Origin: Streptomyces sp. 7-21
GTDB lineage: Bacteria; Actinomycetota; Actinomycetes; Streptomycetales; Streptomycetaceae
Direction of reading: 5' to 3'
Assembly: GCF_016741785.1 (NCBI RefSeq)
Contig: NZ_JAERRL010000008.1
Span: 124,001 to 188,000 of the forward strand
Length of the DNA: 64,000 nucleotides
The notes beneath the pieces are model-generated. The model was given only the letters and a program-made list of their open reading frames with translations. It searched no databases and had not been told where the DNA came from. Below are positions 46,223 to 56,222 of the stretch, piece after piece; within the stretch, counting starts at the first letter, position 1; every line of letters begins with the position of its first letter. Position numbers and translations under genes: made by a program.

Positions 46223-46347
46223 CGTCACGGCCCGCCCGCGCTCACCTCGCGCCGCGCCTCGCGGGGCCCGCCTGGCTGCGGGCGGTGGCCGCTGCGGCGC
46301 GGCGGCCAGCTCAGCCGCCGCCGGGCGCGGACCGCGCGCACATGCAA

Positions 46348-46381
46348 CCGGGGCGGCACCCCCGCAGGGGTACCGCCCCGG
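46348..46381. terminator. Strong terminator between murQ and groEL
   Basis: 15-bp arms with one mismatch (46348-46362 and 46367-46381) and a 4-nt loop, lying between the convergent murQ and groEL genes. It should stop both transcripts. Confidence 0.85.
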
Positions 46382-46413
46382 ATTGCCACAAGGGACGGCT
46401 GAGCCGGTCAGGC

Positions 46414-48229
<1,816 letters not shown>

Positions 48230-48408
48230 CCCGGCCGGGGTGCGCGGCAGCCCGGGAAGACGGCCTCACACCCCCCTCCGCAGCCCGTTCCGACGAGCCG
48301 TCAGGACACCGCCAGAACAGCGTCTGGACAGCGTCAGGGCCCCGCGCCCGGTGGCGGAGGCGGGGCCCTGCGAGGAACCTGAAAAGCTGCCGTGGTGCGG
48401 TCGGCGGT

Positions 48409-48612
48409 TCAGGCGGTGACCCGGACCATGTCGGCCTGGGGACCCTTCTGTCCCTGCGAGATCTCGAACTCGACCCGCTGTCCCTCTTCGAGAGTGCGGT
48501 AGCCGTCCATCTGGATCGCGCTGTAGTGGACGAACACGTCCGCACCACCGTCGACCGCGATGAAGCCGTATCCCTTCTCCGCGTTGAACCACTTGACGGT
48601 GCCCTGAGCCAT
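48409..48612 (-). CDS. Cold-shock protein, CspA-type
   Basis: 67 residues, the classic small size: [18 protein letters not shown] with RNP1 KGYGFIA, then VFVHYSAI as RNP2. It binds RNA and ssDNA as a chaperone. AGGGGAG lies seven bases before the ATG. The transcript has an unusually long leader of about 115 nt, starting from a TTGCAC/TACATT promoter, as in cold-regulated csp genes. Confidence 0.96.
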   Translation of the reverse strand: MAQGTVKWFNAEKGYGFIAVDGGADVFVHYSAIQMDGYRTLEEGQRVEFEISQGQKGPQADMVRVTA

Positions 48613-48667
48613 TACGTAACTCCCCTGTTGCTGGCCCTTTCACGAGACCGCACTTCACGGCCCCGGG

Positions 48668-48685
48668 TCAGACCTCTCAGACCTC
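48668..48685. repeat. Tandem 9-bp repeat in the csp leader
   Basis: Two adjacent copies of TCAGACCTC, which read GAGGTCTGA in the csp leader RNA, 56 bases before the start codon. Confidence 0.6.
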
Positions 48686-49023
48686 ACCCCCGGGCGGTTG
48701 GGGGTGTGCGCCGGAACGCGTCGACCGCCGCTGAATGTATCGGGCCGTACGCCGAGTGCAACAGGTCCTTCGGACGAGAAATCGGGAGCGCTCACAACGG
48801 GCACACAGTGGCAAAGCAGCTGGAACCTGAATGTTTTGCCACGGACGTTGCGCACCAAACAGACAATTCGAGCGGCGATTTTCAGCTACGTGCCGCCGGG
48901 GAGCCATGCAGAAATTTTTGCGAGACGCGCCCGATACAACGCGCTAGTGGCGCCGTGCCGTTGTTCCGGGCACCACCTGCCCCGCAGGCCACGGCTCACC
49001 CTACCGAACCGAAGGACAGCGTT

Positions 49024-49054
49024 CCGCCCCGGGGCCCATCGGCTCCCGGGGCGG
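49024..49054 (-). terminator. Terminator of the thrC/sulfur-carrier operon
   Basis: Perfect 10-bp arms CCGCCCCGGG and CCCGGGGCGG with an 11-nt loop, 55 bases beyond the MoaD-like stop codon. Confidence 0.75.
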
Positions 49055-49108
49055 CCGCGCGCGCCCGCGCGGATGTCCGGATCGCTCAGCCGGACCGCTC
49101 GCCGGCCG

Positions 49109-49384
49109 TCAGCCGCCCGCGACGGCCGGGATGATCGAGATGCTCGCGCCGTCCGGCGTCGGGGTCTCCAGCCCCTGGGCGAAGCGGACGTCGTCGTCGT
49201 TCACGTAGACGTTCACGAAACGGCGCAGCTTGCCCTGCTCGTCCAGCACCCGGGCGCCGATGCCCTGGTGGTTCTGGTCCAGGTCGGCTATCACGTCAGC
49301 CAGCGTGGCGCCCTCGGCCGTGACCTCGGACTGGCCGCCGGTGTAGGTGCGCAGGATGGTGGGAATGCGGACACGGACGCTCAT
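49109..49384 (-). CDS. Sulfur-carrier protein (MoaD/ThiS/CysO-like)
   Basis: 91 residues with the ubiquitin-like fold and the C-terminal GG (IPAVAGG) that is adenylated and thiocarboxylated. The family delivers sulfide for cysteine, molybdopterin, thiamin, methionine or thio-sugar synthesis. CysO-type carriers can feed several enzymes in actinomycetes. The ATG overlaps the thrC stop as ATGA, so it is translated with thrC and shares its SAM riboswitch. That points to a role in sulfur amino acid synthesis, which is inference. Confidence 0.9.
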   Translation of the reverse strand: MSVRVRIPTILRTYTGGQSEVTAEGATLADVIADLDQNHQGIGARVLDEQGKLRRFVNVYVNDDDVRFAQGLETPTPDGASISIIPAVAGG

Positions 49385-50673
49385 GACAGGCCAGCCTCTC
49401 GGAACGATTCAAGGTTCGGGCGGATGGTGGCGGTGGGCCCGGCGAAGGAGGCCACCGCGTCCAGGGTCTTCAGGCCGTCGCCGGTGTTGAGCACGACGGT
49501 CTCCAGCGCGGGATCGAGGTCGCCCGCGGCCAGCAGCTTCCTGGCCACGCCCAGCGTCACCCCGCCCGCCGTCTCGGCGAAGACGCCCTCGGTGCGGGCC
49601 AGCAGCGCCATGGCGTCCACGATCTCCTCGTCGGTGACGTCCGCGACGGCGCCGCCGGTGCGGCGGACGATGTCCAGCACGTACGGCCCGTCGGCGGGAT
49701 TGCCGATGGCGAGGGACTTGGCGATGGTGTCCGGCTTGACCGGCCTGACCACGTCGTGGCCGTCGCGGAACGCCCGTGACACCGGGGAGCAGCCCTCGGC
49801 CTGGGCGCCGAAGATCTTGTACGGCTTGTCCTCGACGAGGCCGAGCGCGATCAGCTCCCGGAGCCCTTTGTCGATCTTGGTGAGCTGGGAGCCGGAGGCG
49901 ATGGGGATCACCAGCTGGTCGGGCAGGCGCCAGCCCAGCTGCTCGCAGATCTCGAAGGCCAGGGTCTTGGAACCCTCCGCGTAGTACGGGCGGAGGTTGA
50001 CGTTGACGAAGCCCCAGCCCTCGCCCGCCGGGTCGCCGATCAGCTCGCTGCAGAAGCGGTTGACGTCGTCGTAGGTGCCCTCGATGGCCACCACGTCGCC
50101 GCCGTACACCCCGGCCATCAGCACCTTGCCCTGCTCCAGGTCGTGCGGGATGAACACGCACGAGCGCAGCCCGGCGCGGGCGGCGGCGGCGCCGACGGCG
50201 CCCGCGAGGTTGCCGGTCGAGGAGCACGACAGGGTGGTGAAGCCGAAGGCGCGCGCCGCCTCAAGGGCGCACGCGACGACGCGGTCCTTGAAGGAGTGCG
50301 TGGGGTTGCCCGAGTCGTCCTTGACGTACAGGCCGCCGGTCACGCCGAGCTCGGCGGCCAGGCGGTCGGCCTTGACCAGGCGCGTCAGGCCGGGGTTCAG
50401 GTTGGGCTTGTCCGCGACGTCCGCGGGGACCGGCAGCAGCGGTGCGTACCGCCACTGGCTGGCCGGGCCGGCCTCGATGCGGGCGCGCAGCGCCCCGGGG
50501 TCGCCGCTGGGGAACTCATAGGCGATCTCCAGCGGCCCGAAACAGGACGTACAGGCGAAGACCGGGCTGAGCGGGTAGCGCTCGCCGCACTCGCGGCAGG
50601 ACAGCGCGGCGGCCGGACCGAGATCGACACCGCGGGCGGCGGCGTCTGTGTCGGGCACGGTGAGCACAGACAT
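49381..50673 (-). CDS. thrC: Threonine synthase
   Basis: 430 residues. An N-terminal zinc-ribbon-like segment has CRECGERYPLSP and CTSCFG, and the PLP lysine is in NPTHSFKDRV. The enzyme makes threonine from O-phosphohomoserine. The ATG at 50673 begins MSVLTVPDT; an in-frame start upstream would include the riboswitch. The ribosome site, AGGAGAGAGG, overlaps the 3' arm of the riboswitch P1 stem, so SAM should lower translation. It is cotranslated with a sulfur carrier. Confidence 0.95.
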   Translation of the reverse strand: MSVLTVPDTDAAARGVDLGPAAALSCRECGERYPLSPVFACTSCFGPLEIAYEFPSGDPGALRARIEAGPASQWRYAPLLPVPADVADKPNLNPGLTRLVKADRLAAELGVTGGLYVKDDSGNPTHSFKDRVVACALEAARAFGFTTLSCSSTGNLAGAVGAAAARAGLRSCVFIPHDLEQGKVLMAGVYGGDVVAIEGTYDDVNRFCSELIGDPAGEGWGFVNVNLRPYYAEGSKTLAFEICEQLGWRLPDQLVIPIASGSQLTKIDKGLRELIALGLVEDKPYKIFGAQAEGCSPVSRAFRDGHDVVRPVKPDTIAKSLAIGNPADGPYVLDIVRRTGGAVADVTDEEIVDAMALLARTEGVFAETAGGVTLGVARKLLAAGDLDPALETVVLNTGDGLKTLDAVASFAGPTATIRPNLESFREAGLS

Positions 50674-50692
50674 GGGTGCGAGGCCCTCTCTC

Positions 50693-50827
50693 CTCATCTT
50701 CCCCGCGGCGGCTCTCACCGCGGGCCGGAATTGGCACCTTCCCCACCGGGAGCCTCGCGTCGTCACGAGACCGGCGGAAGGGTTGCCGGGGCTTCTACGG
50801 GCCGTTCCCTCTGCCCCTCTGGATGAG
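50693..50827 (-). ncRNA. SAM-I (S-box) riboswitch before thrC
   Basis: In the minus-strand leader, CTCATC and GATGAG form P1. Between them are the conserved segments CCAGAGGGGCAGAGGGAA, GAAGCCCCGGCAACC and AAGGTGCCAATTCC. A P3 stem and a CCCGCGG/CCGCGGG P4 stem are also present. All match the S-box class and not the SAM-IV arrangement. It ends 19 nt before the thrC ATG and its P1 overlaps AGGAG, so control of translation initiation is likely. Confidence 0.9.
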
Positions 50828-51086
50828 CTGTATGCGGTTGTCGGGCGCGGTCTCCCCCGATATGCGGAGGACACCTGCGCTGTTCGAGACTGTAACGGAC
50901 GGACCGCACAATGGCTCGGGCCGTCCGCTCCGCGAGACACGCGGGGCGGCGGGAAGTTTTCTCAGATTCGCGCGCGGAAGGGGTTCAACCTCCCCTAAGA
51001 AGGGGCAGACAGGGCCATGTGGGTTAAAGCACCACTTAACCGCCCAACTCCGACTAAGTGCCCATACCCGAACAGGAGCGACATTC
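50828..51086. other. Divergent promoter and leader region of thrC and gpgS
   Basis: About 260 bases. On the minus strand TACAGT near 50893 may be the thrC -10. On the plus strand, before gpgS, two hairpins share bases: GGTTAA/TTAACC (51023-51042) and CACTTA/TAAGTG (51034-51061). A short CCCCT/AGGGG hairpin lies before them. Confidence 0.5.
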
Positions 51087-52052
51087 GTGCTGGAAGAGGC
51101 AGAGGAGTGGCTGCACCGCCGGTCCTGGGTTGCCGCTGACCGGTCCCTGCCGCGACTGCTGGACGCGAAGCGAGCGGCGGGGGCGGCGGGCAGCATCAGC
51201 GTCGTCCTCCCCGCGCTCAACGAGGAGGCGACCGTCGGCGCGATCGTGGAAACGCTCCGGCGCGACCTGATGGAAGACGTGCCACTGATCGACGAGCTGA
51301 TGGTGGTGGACTCCGGCTCCACCGACCGCACCTCGGAGGTCGCCGCCGCGGCGGGCGCCAAGGTCGTCCACCGCGACGAGATACTCCCCCGGCTGCCGTC
51401 CGTGCCGGGCAAGGGCGAGGTGCTCTGGCGGTCCCTGCTCGCGTCGAGCGGCGAGATCGTCTGCTTCGTCGACGCCGACCTGAGGGAATTCGACTCCCGC
51501 TTCGTGTGGGGCATCGTCGGCCCGCTGCTCACCGAGCCGGACGTGCAGCTGGTGAAGGCGATGTACGACCGCCCGCTCGGCGACCAGCCGGGGGGCGCCC
51601 GGCAGGGCGGCAGGGTGACCGAGCTGGTCGCCCGGCCGCTGCTGAACCTGCACTGGCCGCAGCTGGCCGGGGTGGTCCAGCCGCTCGGCGGGGAGTACGC
51701 CGCCCGGCGGTCGCTGCTGGAGCGCCTGCCGTTCCCCGTGGGGTACGGCGTGGAGCTGGGCATGCTCATCGACACGCTGCGGCTGGCCGGGCTGGACGCG
51801 CTGGCGCAGGTGGACGTCGGCGTCCGCAAGCACCGCCACCAGGACGGGCAGGCCCTGGGGCGGATGGCGGCCGCCATCATGCGCACCGCGCAGAGCCGGC
51901 TGCCCGGGCCCCGGCCGCTGCTGCGGCAGACCCTGACCCAGTTCGAGCGGGACGACGACGGCGGCTTCGTGCCGCGCACGCACCTGATCGACACCGAGGA
52001 GCGCCCGCCGATGACCACCATCCCCGAGTACGCCGCCCGCCAGGCCGCCTGA
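51087..52052 (+). CDS. gpgS: Glucosyl-3-phosphoglycerate synthase
   Basis: 321 residues. The GT-A-type glycosyltransferase N-terminus has SVVLPALNEEATVGAIVE, and the metal-binding DAD motif is in FVDADLREFD. The C-terminus includes PVGYGVELGMLIDT and GLDALAQVDVGVRKHRH. It joins UDP-glucose to 3-phosphoglycerate, the first step to glucosylglycerate or related polysaccharides. The GTG at 51087 has AGGAG eight bases ahead. It is followed by otsA, so osmotic or stress metabolism is a shared theme. Confidence 0.95.
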   Translation: MLEEAEEWLHRRSWVAADRSLPRLLDAKRAAGAAGSISVVLPALNEEATVGAIVETLRRDLMEDVPLIDELMVVDSGSTDRTSEVAAAAGAKVVHRDEILPRLPSVPGKGEVLWRSLLASSGEIVCFVDADLREFDSRFVWGIVGPLLTEPDVQLVKAMYDRPLGDQPGGARQGGRVTELVARPLLNLHWPQLAGVVQPLGGEYAARRSLLERLPFPVGYGVELGMLIDTLRLAGLDALAQVDVGVRKHRHQDGQALGRMAAAIMRTAQSRLPGPRPLLRQTLTQFERDDDGGFVPRTHLIDTEERPPMTTIPEYAARQAA

Positions 52053-52065
52053 TCCGCGCGGGCCT

Positions 52066-52091
52066 CCGCCCGGCCGCGCCCGGCCGGGCGG
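52066..52091 (+). terminator. Terminator after gpgS
   Basis: 10-bp arms CCGCCCGGCC and GGCCGGGCGG around GCGCCC, just after the gpgS stop. It separates gpgS from the leaderless otsA transcript. Confidence 0.75.
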
Positions 52092-52139
52092 CACCGCACG
52101 GCAGACGAGGCGATCTAGCGGCAACGGTACCCAAAGGAT

Positions 52140-52151
52140 TACGCTACGCAT
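52140..52151 (+). promoter_or_regulatory. -10 element of leaderless otsA
   Basis: TACGCT at 52140-52145 then 6 nt to the ATG at 52152. No Shine-Dalgarno sequence. Confidence 0.5.
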
Positions 52152-53624
52152 ATGGACGCAGCCGAGCACACGGAGTCACCGGCACCGGCCGCCCGGCCGA
52201 AGGTTCTCGTCGCCTCCAACCGCGGCCCCGTGGCCTACACCGCGGCCGAAGACGGCACCCTGACCGCCCGGCGCGGCGGCGGCGGCCTCGTCTCCGGGCT
52301 GAGCGCCCTGGGCCCCGGCGCCGGAGTCTGGGTCTGCGCCGCCCTCGGCGAGGCGGACCGCGAGGCCGCCCGGCGGGCCGGGCCCCGCCTGGACCCGTCG
52401 GACACCGGCGGGCAGGACGTGCGGATGCTGGACATCCCGCCCGAGACGTTCGACGCCGCCTACAACGGCGTCGCCAACTCCGTCCTGTGGTTCGTCCACC
52501 ACCTGCTGTACCAGACGCCCTTCGAGCCGGTCTTCGACGCCGGGTTCGAGCGGCAGTGGGAGCAGTACCGGGCCTACAACCAGACGTTCGCCCGCGCCCT
52601 GGCCGAGGAGGCGGAGCCGGGCGCCGCCGTGCTGGTGCAGGACTACCACCTGGCGCTGGTGCCCCGCATGCTGCGCGAGCTGCGCCCGGACGTGCGGATC
52701 GGCCACTTCTCGCACACCCCCTGGGCGCCGCCCGAGCTGTTCCGCGTGCTGCCCGGCCCGGTGGCGCGCGAGCTGCTGCTGGGCATGCTGGGCGCCGACC
52801 GCGCCGCGTTCCTCACCGCCCGCTGGGCCCGCGCCTTCGCCGACTGCTGCGCGGACGTGCTGGGCGCCGACGTGGTGTCGGACGGCGGGGGCGAGGTGAT
52901 CCACGAGGGCGGCCTGGCGACGGCGCTGGGCGTGCACGGCCTGGGCGCCGACGGCGGCTTCCTGCGGGAGCGCGCCTCGCGCCCGGACGTGGACGAGCGG
53001 CTGGCGGAGCTGCGCGCGCAGGTCGGCGACCGCCGCACGATCGTGCGCGTGGACCGCACGGAGCTGTCGAAGAACATCGTGCGCGGCCTGCTGGCCTACC
53101 GCCGCCTGCTGACCGACCGCCCCGAGTGGCACGGCCGCGTGGTGCACCTCGCCTTCGCCTACCCCTCCCGGCAGGACCTGGCGGTCTACCGCGCGTACAC
53201 GGCCGAGGTCACGCGCGTCGCCGAGGAGATCAACAAGACCTTCGGCACCGGGGACTGGACGCCGGTGCTGCTGCACGTCAAGGACGACTTCGCCCGGTCG
53301 CTGGCCGCGTACCGCATGGCGGACGTCGCGCTGGTCAACCCCATCCGCGACGGGATGAACCTGGTCGCCAAGGAGATCCCGGTCGTCTCGGAGTCCGGCT
53401 GCGCCCTGGTGCTGTCCCGGGAGGCCGGGGCGGCCGAGGAGCTGGCCGAAGACGCCCTGATGGTGAACCCCTACGACATCGCGGGCACGGCCGAGGCGCT
53501 GCACGCCGCCCTGCGCATGGACGACGCCGAGCGCGCCGAGCGCTCGGCGCGCCTGGCGGCGCGGGCCACCGCCCTCCCGCCGCGCGACTGGTTCCTCGCC
53601 CAGCTCGACGCCCTCGTCCCGTGA
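52152..53624 (+). CDS. otsA: Trehalose-6-phosphate synthase
   Basis: 490 residues of family GT20. The sugar-nucleotide region starts SNRGPVAYTAAEDG; GGGGLVSGL, the catalytic VQDYHLALVPRML and the C-terminal NPIRDGMNLVAKE and SREAGAAEEL are present. It makes trehalose 6-phosphate from UDP- or GDP-glucose and glucose 6-phosphate. otsB follows 26 bases later. It may share regulation with gpgS, but each appears to have its own promoter. Confidence 0.95.
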   Translation: MDAAEHTESPAPAARPKVLVASNRGPVAYTAAEDGTLTARRGGGGLVSGLSALGPGAGVWVCAALGEADREAARRAGPRLDPSDTGGQDVRMLDIPPETFDAAYNGVANSVLWFVHHLLYQTPFEPVFDAGFERQWEQYRAYNQTFARALAEEAEPGAAVLVQDYHLALVPRMLRELRPDVRIGHFSHTPWAPPELFRVLPGPVARELLLGMLGADRAAFLTARWARAFADCCADVLGADVVSDGGGEVIHEGGLATALGVHGLGADGGFLRERASRPDVDERLAELRAQVGDRRTIVRVDRTELSKNIVRGLLAYRRLLTDRPEWHGRVVHLAFAYPSRQDLAVYRAYTAEVTRVAEEINKTFGTGDWTPVLLHVKDDFARSLAAYRMADVALVNPIRDGMNLVAKEIPVVSESGCALVLSREAGAAEELAEDALMVNPYDIAGTAEALHAALRMDDAERAERSARLAARATALPPRDWFLAQLDALVP

Positions 53625-53636
53625 CGCGCCCGCCGG

Positions 53637-53650
53637 TAGGCTCCCGCACC
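53637..53650 (+). promoter_or_regulatory. -10 element before otsB
   Basis: TAGGCT at 53637-53642 then 8 nt to the ATG at 53651. It lies in the otsA-otsB gap and has no ribosome-binding site. Confidence 0.45.
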
Positions 53651-54478
53651 ATGGGCACCCTCCCCGAACCCGCCACGGCCGAGGGCCGCGACGGCCTCAC
53701 CGCCCTGCGCGGCGCGCCGGAACGCGCCCTGGTCGCTGTGGACTTCGACGGCACCCTGGCCCCCATCGTCCCCGACCCCGAGCAGGCGCGCGCCCACCCC
53801 GACGCGCTGCCCGCGCTGGCCCGGCTGGCCGCCCGCGTCGGCACCCTCGCCGTCATCACGGGCCGCTCCGCCGCCGCCGTCGTCCGGCTCGGCGGCTTCG
53901 ACAGGCACCCCGGGCTCTCCGGTCTGACCGTGCTCGGCGCCTACGGGGCGGAACGCTGGGACGCGGCGACCGGCGAGTTCCGCACGCCCCCGCCGCACCC
54001 CGGGGTCGCGGCAGCGCGCGAGGCGCTGCCAGGGCTGCTGGCGGAGTGCGGCGCGGCCGACGCCCACATCGAGGACAAGGGCGGCGCGGTCGCCGTCCAC
54101 ACCCGCCGCGCGGCCGAGCCCGAGGCGTCGTTCGCCCGGCTGGAGGAGCCGCTCGGCTCGCTCGCCGCGCGCCTCGGCCTCACGCTGGAGCCGGGGCGGC
54201 TGGTGCTGGAGCTGCGGCCGCCCGGCATGGACAAGGGCGCCGCCCTGACCGCCCTGGTCAAGGAGACGGGAGCCCGGTCCGTCCTCTACGCCGGGGACGA
54301 CCTGGGGGACCTGGCGGCCTTCGAGGCGGTCGCCGCGCTGCGGGCCCAGGGCGTGCCGGGGGTGCGCGTGTGCAGCGCCAGCACGGAGGTCACGCGGCTG
54401 TCCGAGATCGCCGACCTGACCGTCGACGGCCCGGCCGGGGTCGCCGCCCTGCTCGCCGCCCTCGCCGCCGCCGTCTGA
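53651..54478 (+). CDS. otsB: Trehalose-6-phosphate phosphatase
   Basis: 275 residues of the HAD superfamily. Motif I VAVDFDGTLAPI, the ITGRSAA segment, the cap residues and motif IV LYAGDDLGDLAAF are intact. It removes the phosphate to give trehalose in the cytosol. It follows otsA by 26 bases. A TAGGCT element 8 nt ahead of the ATG suggests a second, leaderless transcript. Confidence 0.94.
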   Translation: MGTLPEPATAEGRDGLTALRGAPERALVAVDFDGTLAPIVPDPEQARAHPDALPALARLAARVGTLAVITGRSAAAVVRLGGFDRHPGLSGLTVLGAYGAERWDAATGEFRTPPPHPGVAAAREALPGLLAECGAADAHIEDKGGAVAVHTRRAAEPEASFARLEEPLGSLAARLGLTLEPGRLVLELRPPGMDKGAALTALVKETGARSVLYAGDDLGDLAAFEAVAALRAQGVPGVRVCSASTEVTRLSEIADLTVDGPAGVAALLAALAAAV

Positions 54479-54509
54479 CGGGCGCCTGTGGCCCGGCCGG
54501 CCCGGCCCG

Positions 54510-54755
54510 TCACGACAGGTCGCGGCGCCGGGCCTGGCGGCGGCGGCGCAGCCGGTTGACGGTCACCGGGTCGTGCGCCAGCGCGCGCGGGTCGTCCAGC
54601 AGCGCGTTGAGCAGCTGGTAGTAGCGGGTCGGCGAGATGCCGAGCCGCTCCCTGATCGCCCGCTCCTTGGCGCCCGGCCCGGTCCAGGAGCGGCGTTCGA
54701 GGGCGAGCACCTCGCGGTCACGCTCGGTCAGCTCCTCAGACACCGGCCTGGACAT
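54510..54755 (-). CDS. DUF3263-like HTH protein
   Basis: 81 residues: LTERDREVLALERRSWTGPG, then IRERLGISPTRYYQLLNALL. This is the sigma-like or HTH small-protein family DUF3263, common beside sugar-binding genes in Streptomyces. It overlaps the end of the binding-protein gene by 20 bp and is probably co-transcribed with it. The basic tail RRRRQARRRDLS fits nucleic acid binding. Function unknown. Confidence 0.88.
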   Translation of the reverse strand: MSRPVSEELTERDREVLALERRSWTGPGAKERAIRERLGISPTRYYQLLNALLDDPRALAHDPVTVNRLRRRRQARRRDLS

Positions 54756-56031
54756 CGGCGGCCTCCGCCTCAGTCTGGAGCTGGCCGAGGATCTCCGCGA
54801 CGTTGCTGTCGCGCTGCACCGCGGCGCCGATGCCGCTGGCGATGTTCGCCGCGACCGTGCCCCAGGACACCTTGCCGACGGGGTAGAAGGAGGCGCCCGG
54901 CAGCTGCTCCAGGAACGGCGCGATCCGCTGGGCGTCCTCGTTGTCGCTGGCGGCGATCTCCTGCGAGTCGGGCGTCGTCACCGGCAGCAGCTCGTTGCGT
55001 GCCGCGAAGCTGCTGACCGTGTCGTTGGTGAAGACGAACTCCAGGAACCGCCTGATCTCCTCCAGGTGCCCGTTGTGGTTGAACGCCACGACCCACGTCG
55101 CCTGGCCCAGCGTGGAGATGGCCGGGTCGTCCACGCCCGGGACCGGCGCCGTGCGGTACCGCACGCCCGCCAGGTCCGCCTGGGTCATCAGCAGGGTGTC
55201 GGCCATCAGCATGCCGACGTTCCCCTCGGCGAAGCCCTGGTAGACGTCGTCGCGGGTGAGGCGCGCCGGGTTGCTGGAGCCCGCCAGGCCGGGGATGACC
55301 AGCTCGTCGCGCAGCCACGTGAATGTCTCGACGTTGACGTAGGAGTCGATGGTGTACGTGCCGGTGGAGTCGGTAAGAGCGCCGCCGCCGGCGAGCATCC
55401 AGGTCACGGCCTCGGCGTGGGCGTCGTCGTGGCCCAGCGGCAGCCCGAACGGAGAGGCCACGCCGGCCTCCTCCAGGGCGGACGCCGCCTCGATCAGCTC
55501 GTCCCAGTCGCGCGGCGGGGAGTCCGGGTCAAGCCCGGCGGACTCGAACAGGTCGGCGTTGTAGAACAGGCGCATGACGCTGGCGGACAGCGGCAGGCCG
55601 TACTGGACGCGCTGCCGCTCGCCCGCCCTGGCTATGGAGGGCACGAAGTCCGCGAGCACCGGCAGCGGCAGCAGCTGGTCGGCGCGGTAGAGGTCGCCGG
55701 CCTCGGCGTAGTCGGCGAACGCCGCGACGTGCGCGACGTCCGGCGGCTCGCCCGCCTCGATCATGCGGGCCAGCTGGTCGCTGGCGTTCTCGTAGCTGAC
55801 GACGTTCACATCGATCCGGACGCCGTCGGTGCGGTTGTGGAAGGCGGTGGCGATGTCGTTCCAGTACCGCTGGGTGCTGCCGGCCCCCGCGGTCGTGCCG
55901 AACTCGGCCGCCAGCAGGCGCAGGATCACGATGTCGTCGCTGGAGTCGCCGCCGCAGCCGGTCAGCGTGGCGGGCAAGCCGAACGCGCCCGCGACTCCAG
56001 CGCCCAGTCCCAAGAAGCGACGCCGTTTCAC
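54736..56031 (-). CDS. Extracellular sugar-binding lipoprotein of an ABC transporter
   Basis: 431 residues. The signal is a twin-Arg-like MKRRRFLGLGAG, ending in the lipobox LTGCGG. The body is an SBP_bac fold with VAHVAAFADYAEAG, AVTWMLAGGGALT and FAEGNVGMLMADT. It captures an oligosaccharide or sugar outside the cell. No permease or ATPase gene is adjacent, so it must work with distant components. GTG start at 56031, with GGAAGG about seven bases before it. A DasR site lies between it and nagA. Confidence 0.9.
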   Translation of the reverse strand: MKRRRFLGLGAGVAGAFGLPATLTGCGGDSSDDIVILRLLAAEFGTTAGAGSTQRYWNDIATAFHNRTDGVRIDVNVVSYENASDQLARMIEAGEPPDVAHVAAFADYAEAGDLYRADQLLPLPVLADFVPSIARAGERQRVQYGLPLSASVMRLFYNADLFESAGLDPDSPPRDWDELIEAASALEEAGVASPFGLPLGHDDAHAEAVTWMLAGGGALTDSTGTYTIDSYVNVETFTWLRDELVIPGLAGSSNPARLTRDDVYQGFAEGNVGMLMADTLLMTQADLAGVRYRTAPVPGVDDPAISTLGQATWVVAFNHNGHLEEIRRFLEFVFTNDTVSSFAARNELLPVTTPDSQEIAASDNEDAQRIAPFLEQLPGASFYPVGKVSWGTVAANIASGIGAAVQRDSNVAEILGQLQTEAEAADVQAGV

Positions 56032-56141
56032 TGTCTTACCTTCCCTGCCGAACGAGATGCCGAACGGACCTCCGCACGAAGCGCGCGGCCTCACGCTACT
56101 CGCCCGGTGCGGGTCGTGTAACGATCGGGGCGCCCCCCAGA

Positions 56142-56157
56142 ACTGGCCTAGACCTCT
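56142..56157. promoter_or_regulatory. DasR-responsive element (dre)
   Basis: ACTGGCCTAGACCTCT differs from the DasR consensus ACTGGTCTAGACCACT at two of 16 positions. It lies between the divergent binding-protein and nagA genes. DasR represses amino-sugar genes and is released by glucosamine 6-phosphate. Confidence 0.85.
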
Positions 56158-56222
56158 TGGCCCGCGCGGGAGAGACTGAAAGCCCTGGTCGGTCCCCGTG
56201 TGCCCGTGGAGGTTGCCCGCCG

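Larger units (their letters stand above)
48613..49108. other. Csp leader and adjacent non-coding DNA
   Basis: About 500 bases without a convincing gene. It holds the csp promoter (TTGCAC 48761-48756, TACATT 48739-48734, minus strand), a leader with tandem TCAGACCTC copies (48668-48685), and a terminator (49024-49054). Small minus-strand frames here have poor codon use. The stretch 48780-49020 is relatively AT-rich with no clear element. Confidence 0.6.

Noticed and set aside
50693..50827. SAM-IV riboswitch
   Set aside because: The GGCAACC and GGTGCCAATTCC segments with a P4 stem fit SAM-I; the SAM-IV pseudoknot layout is not seen.
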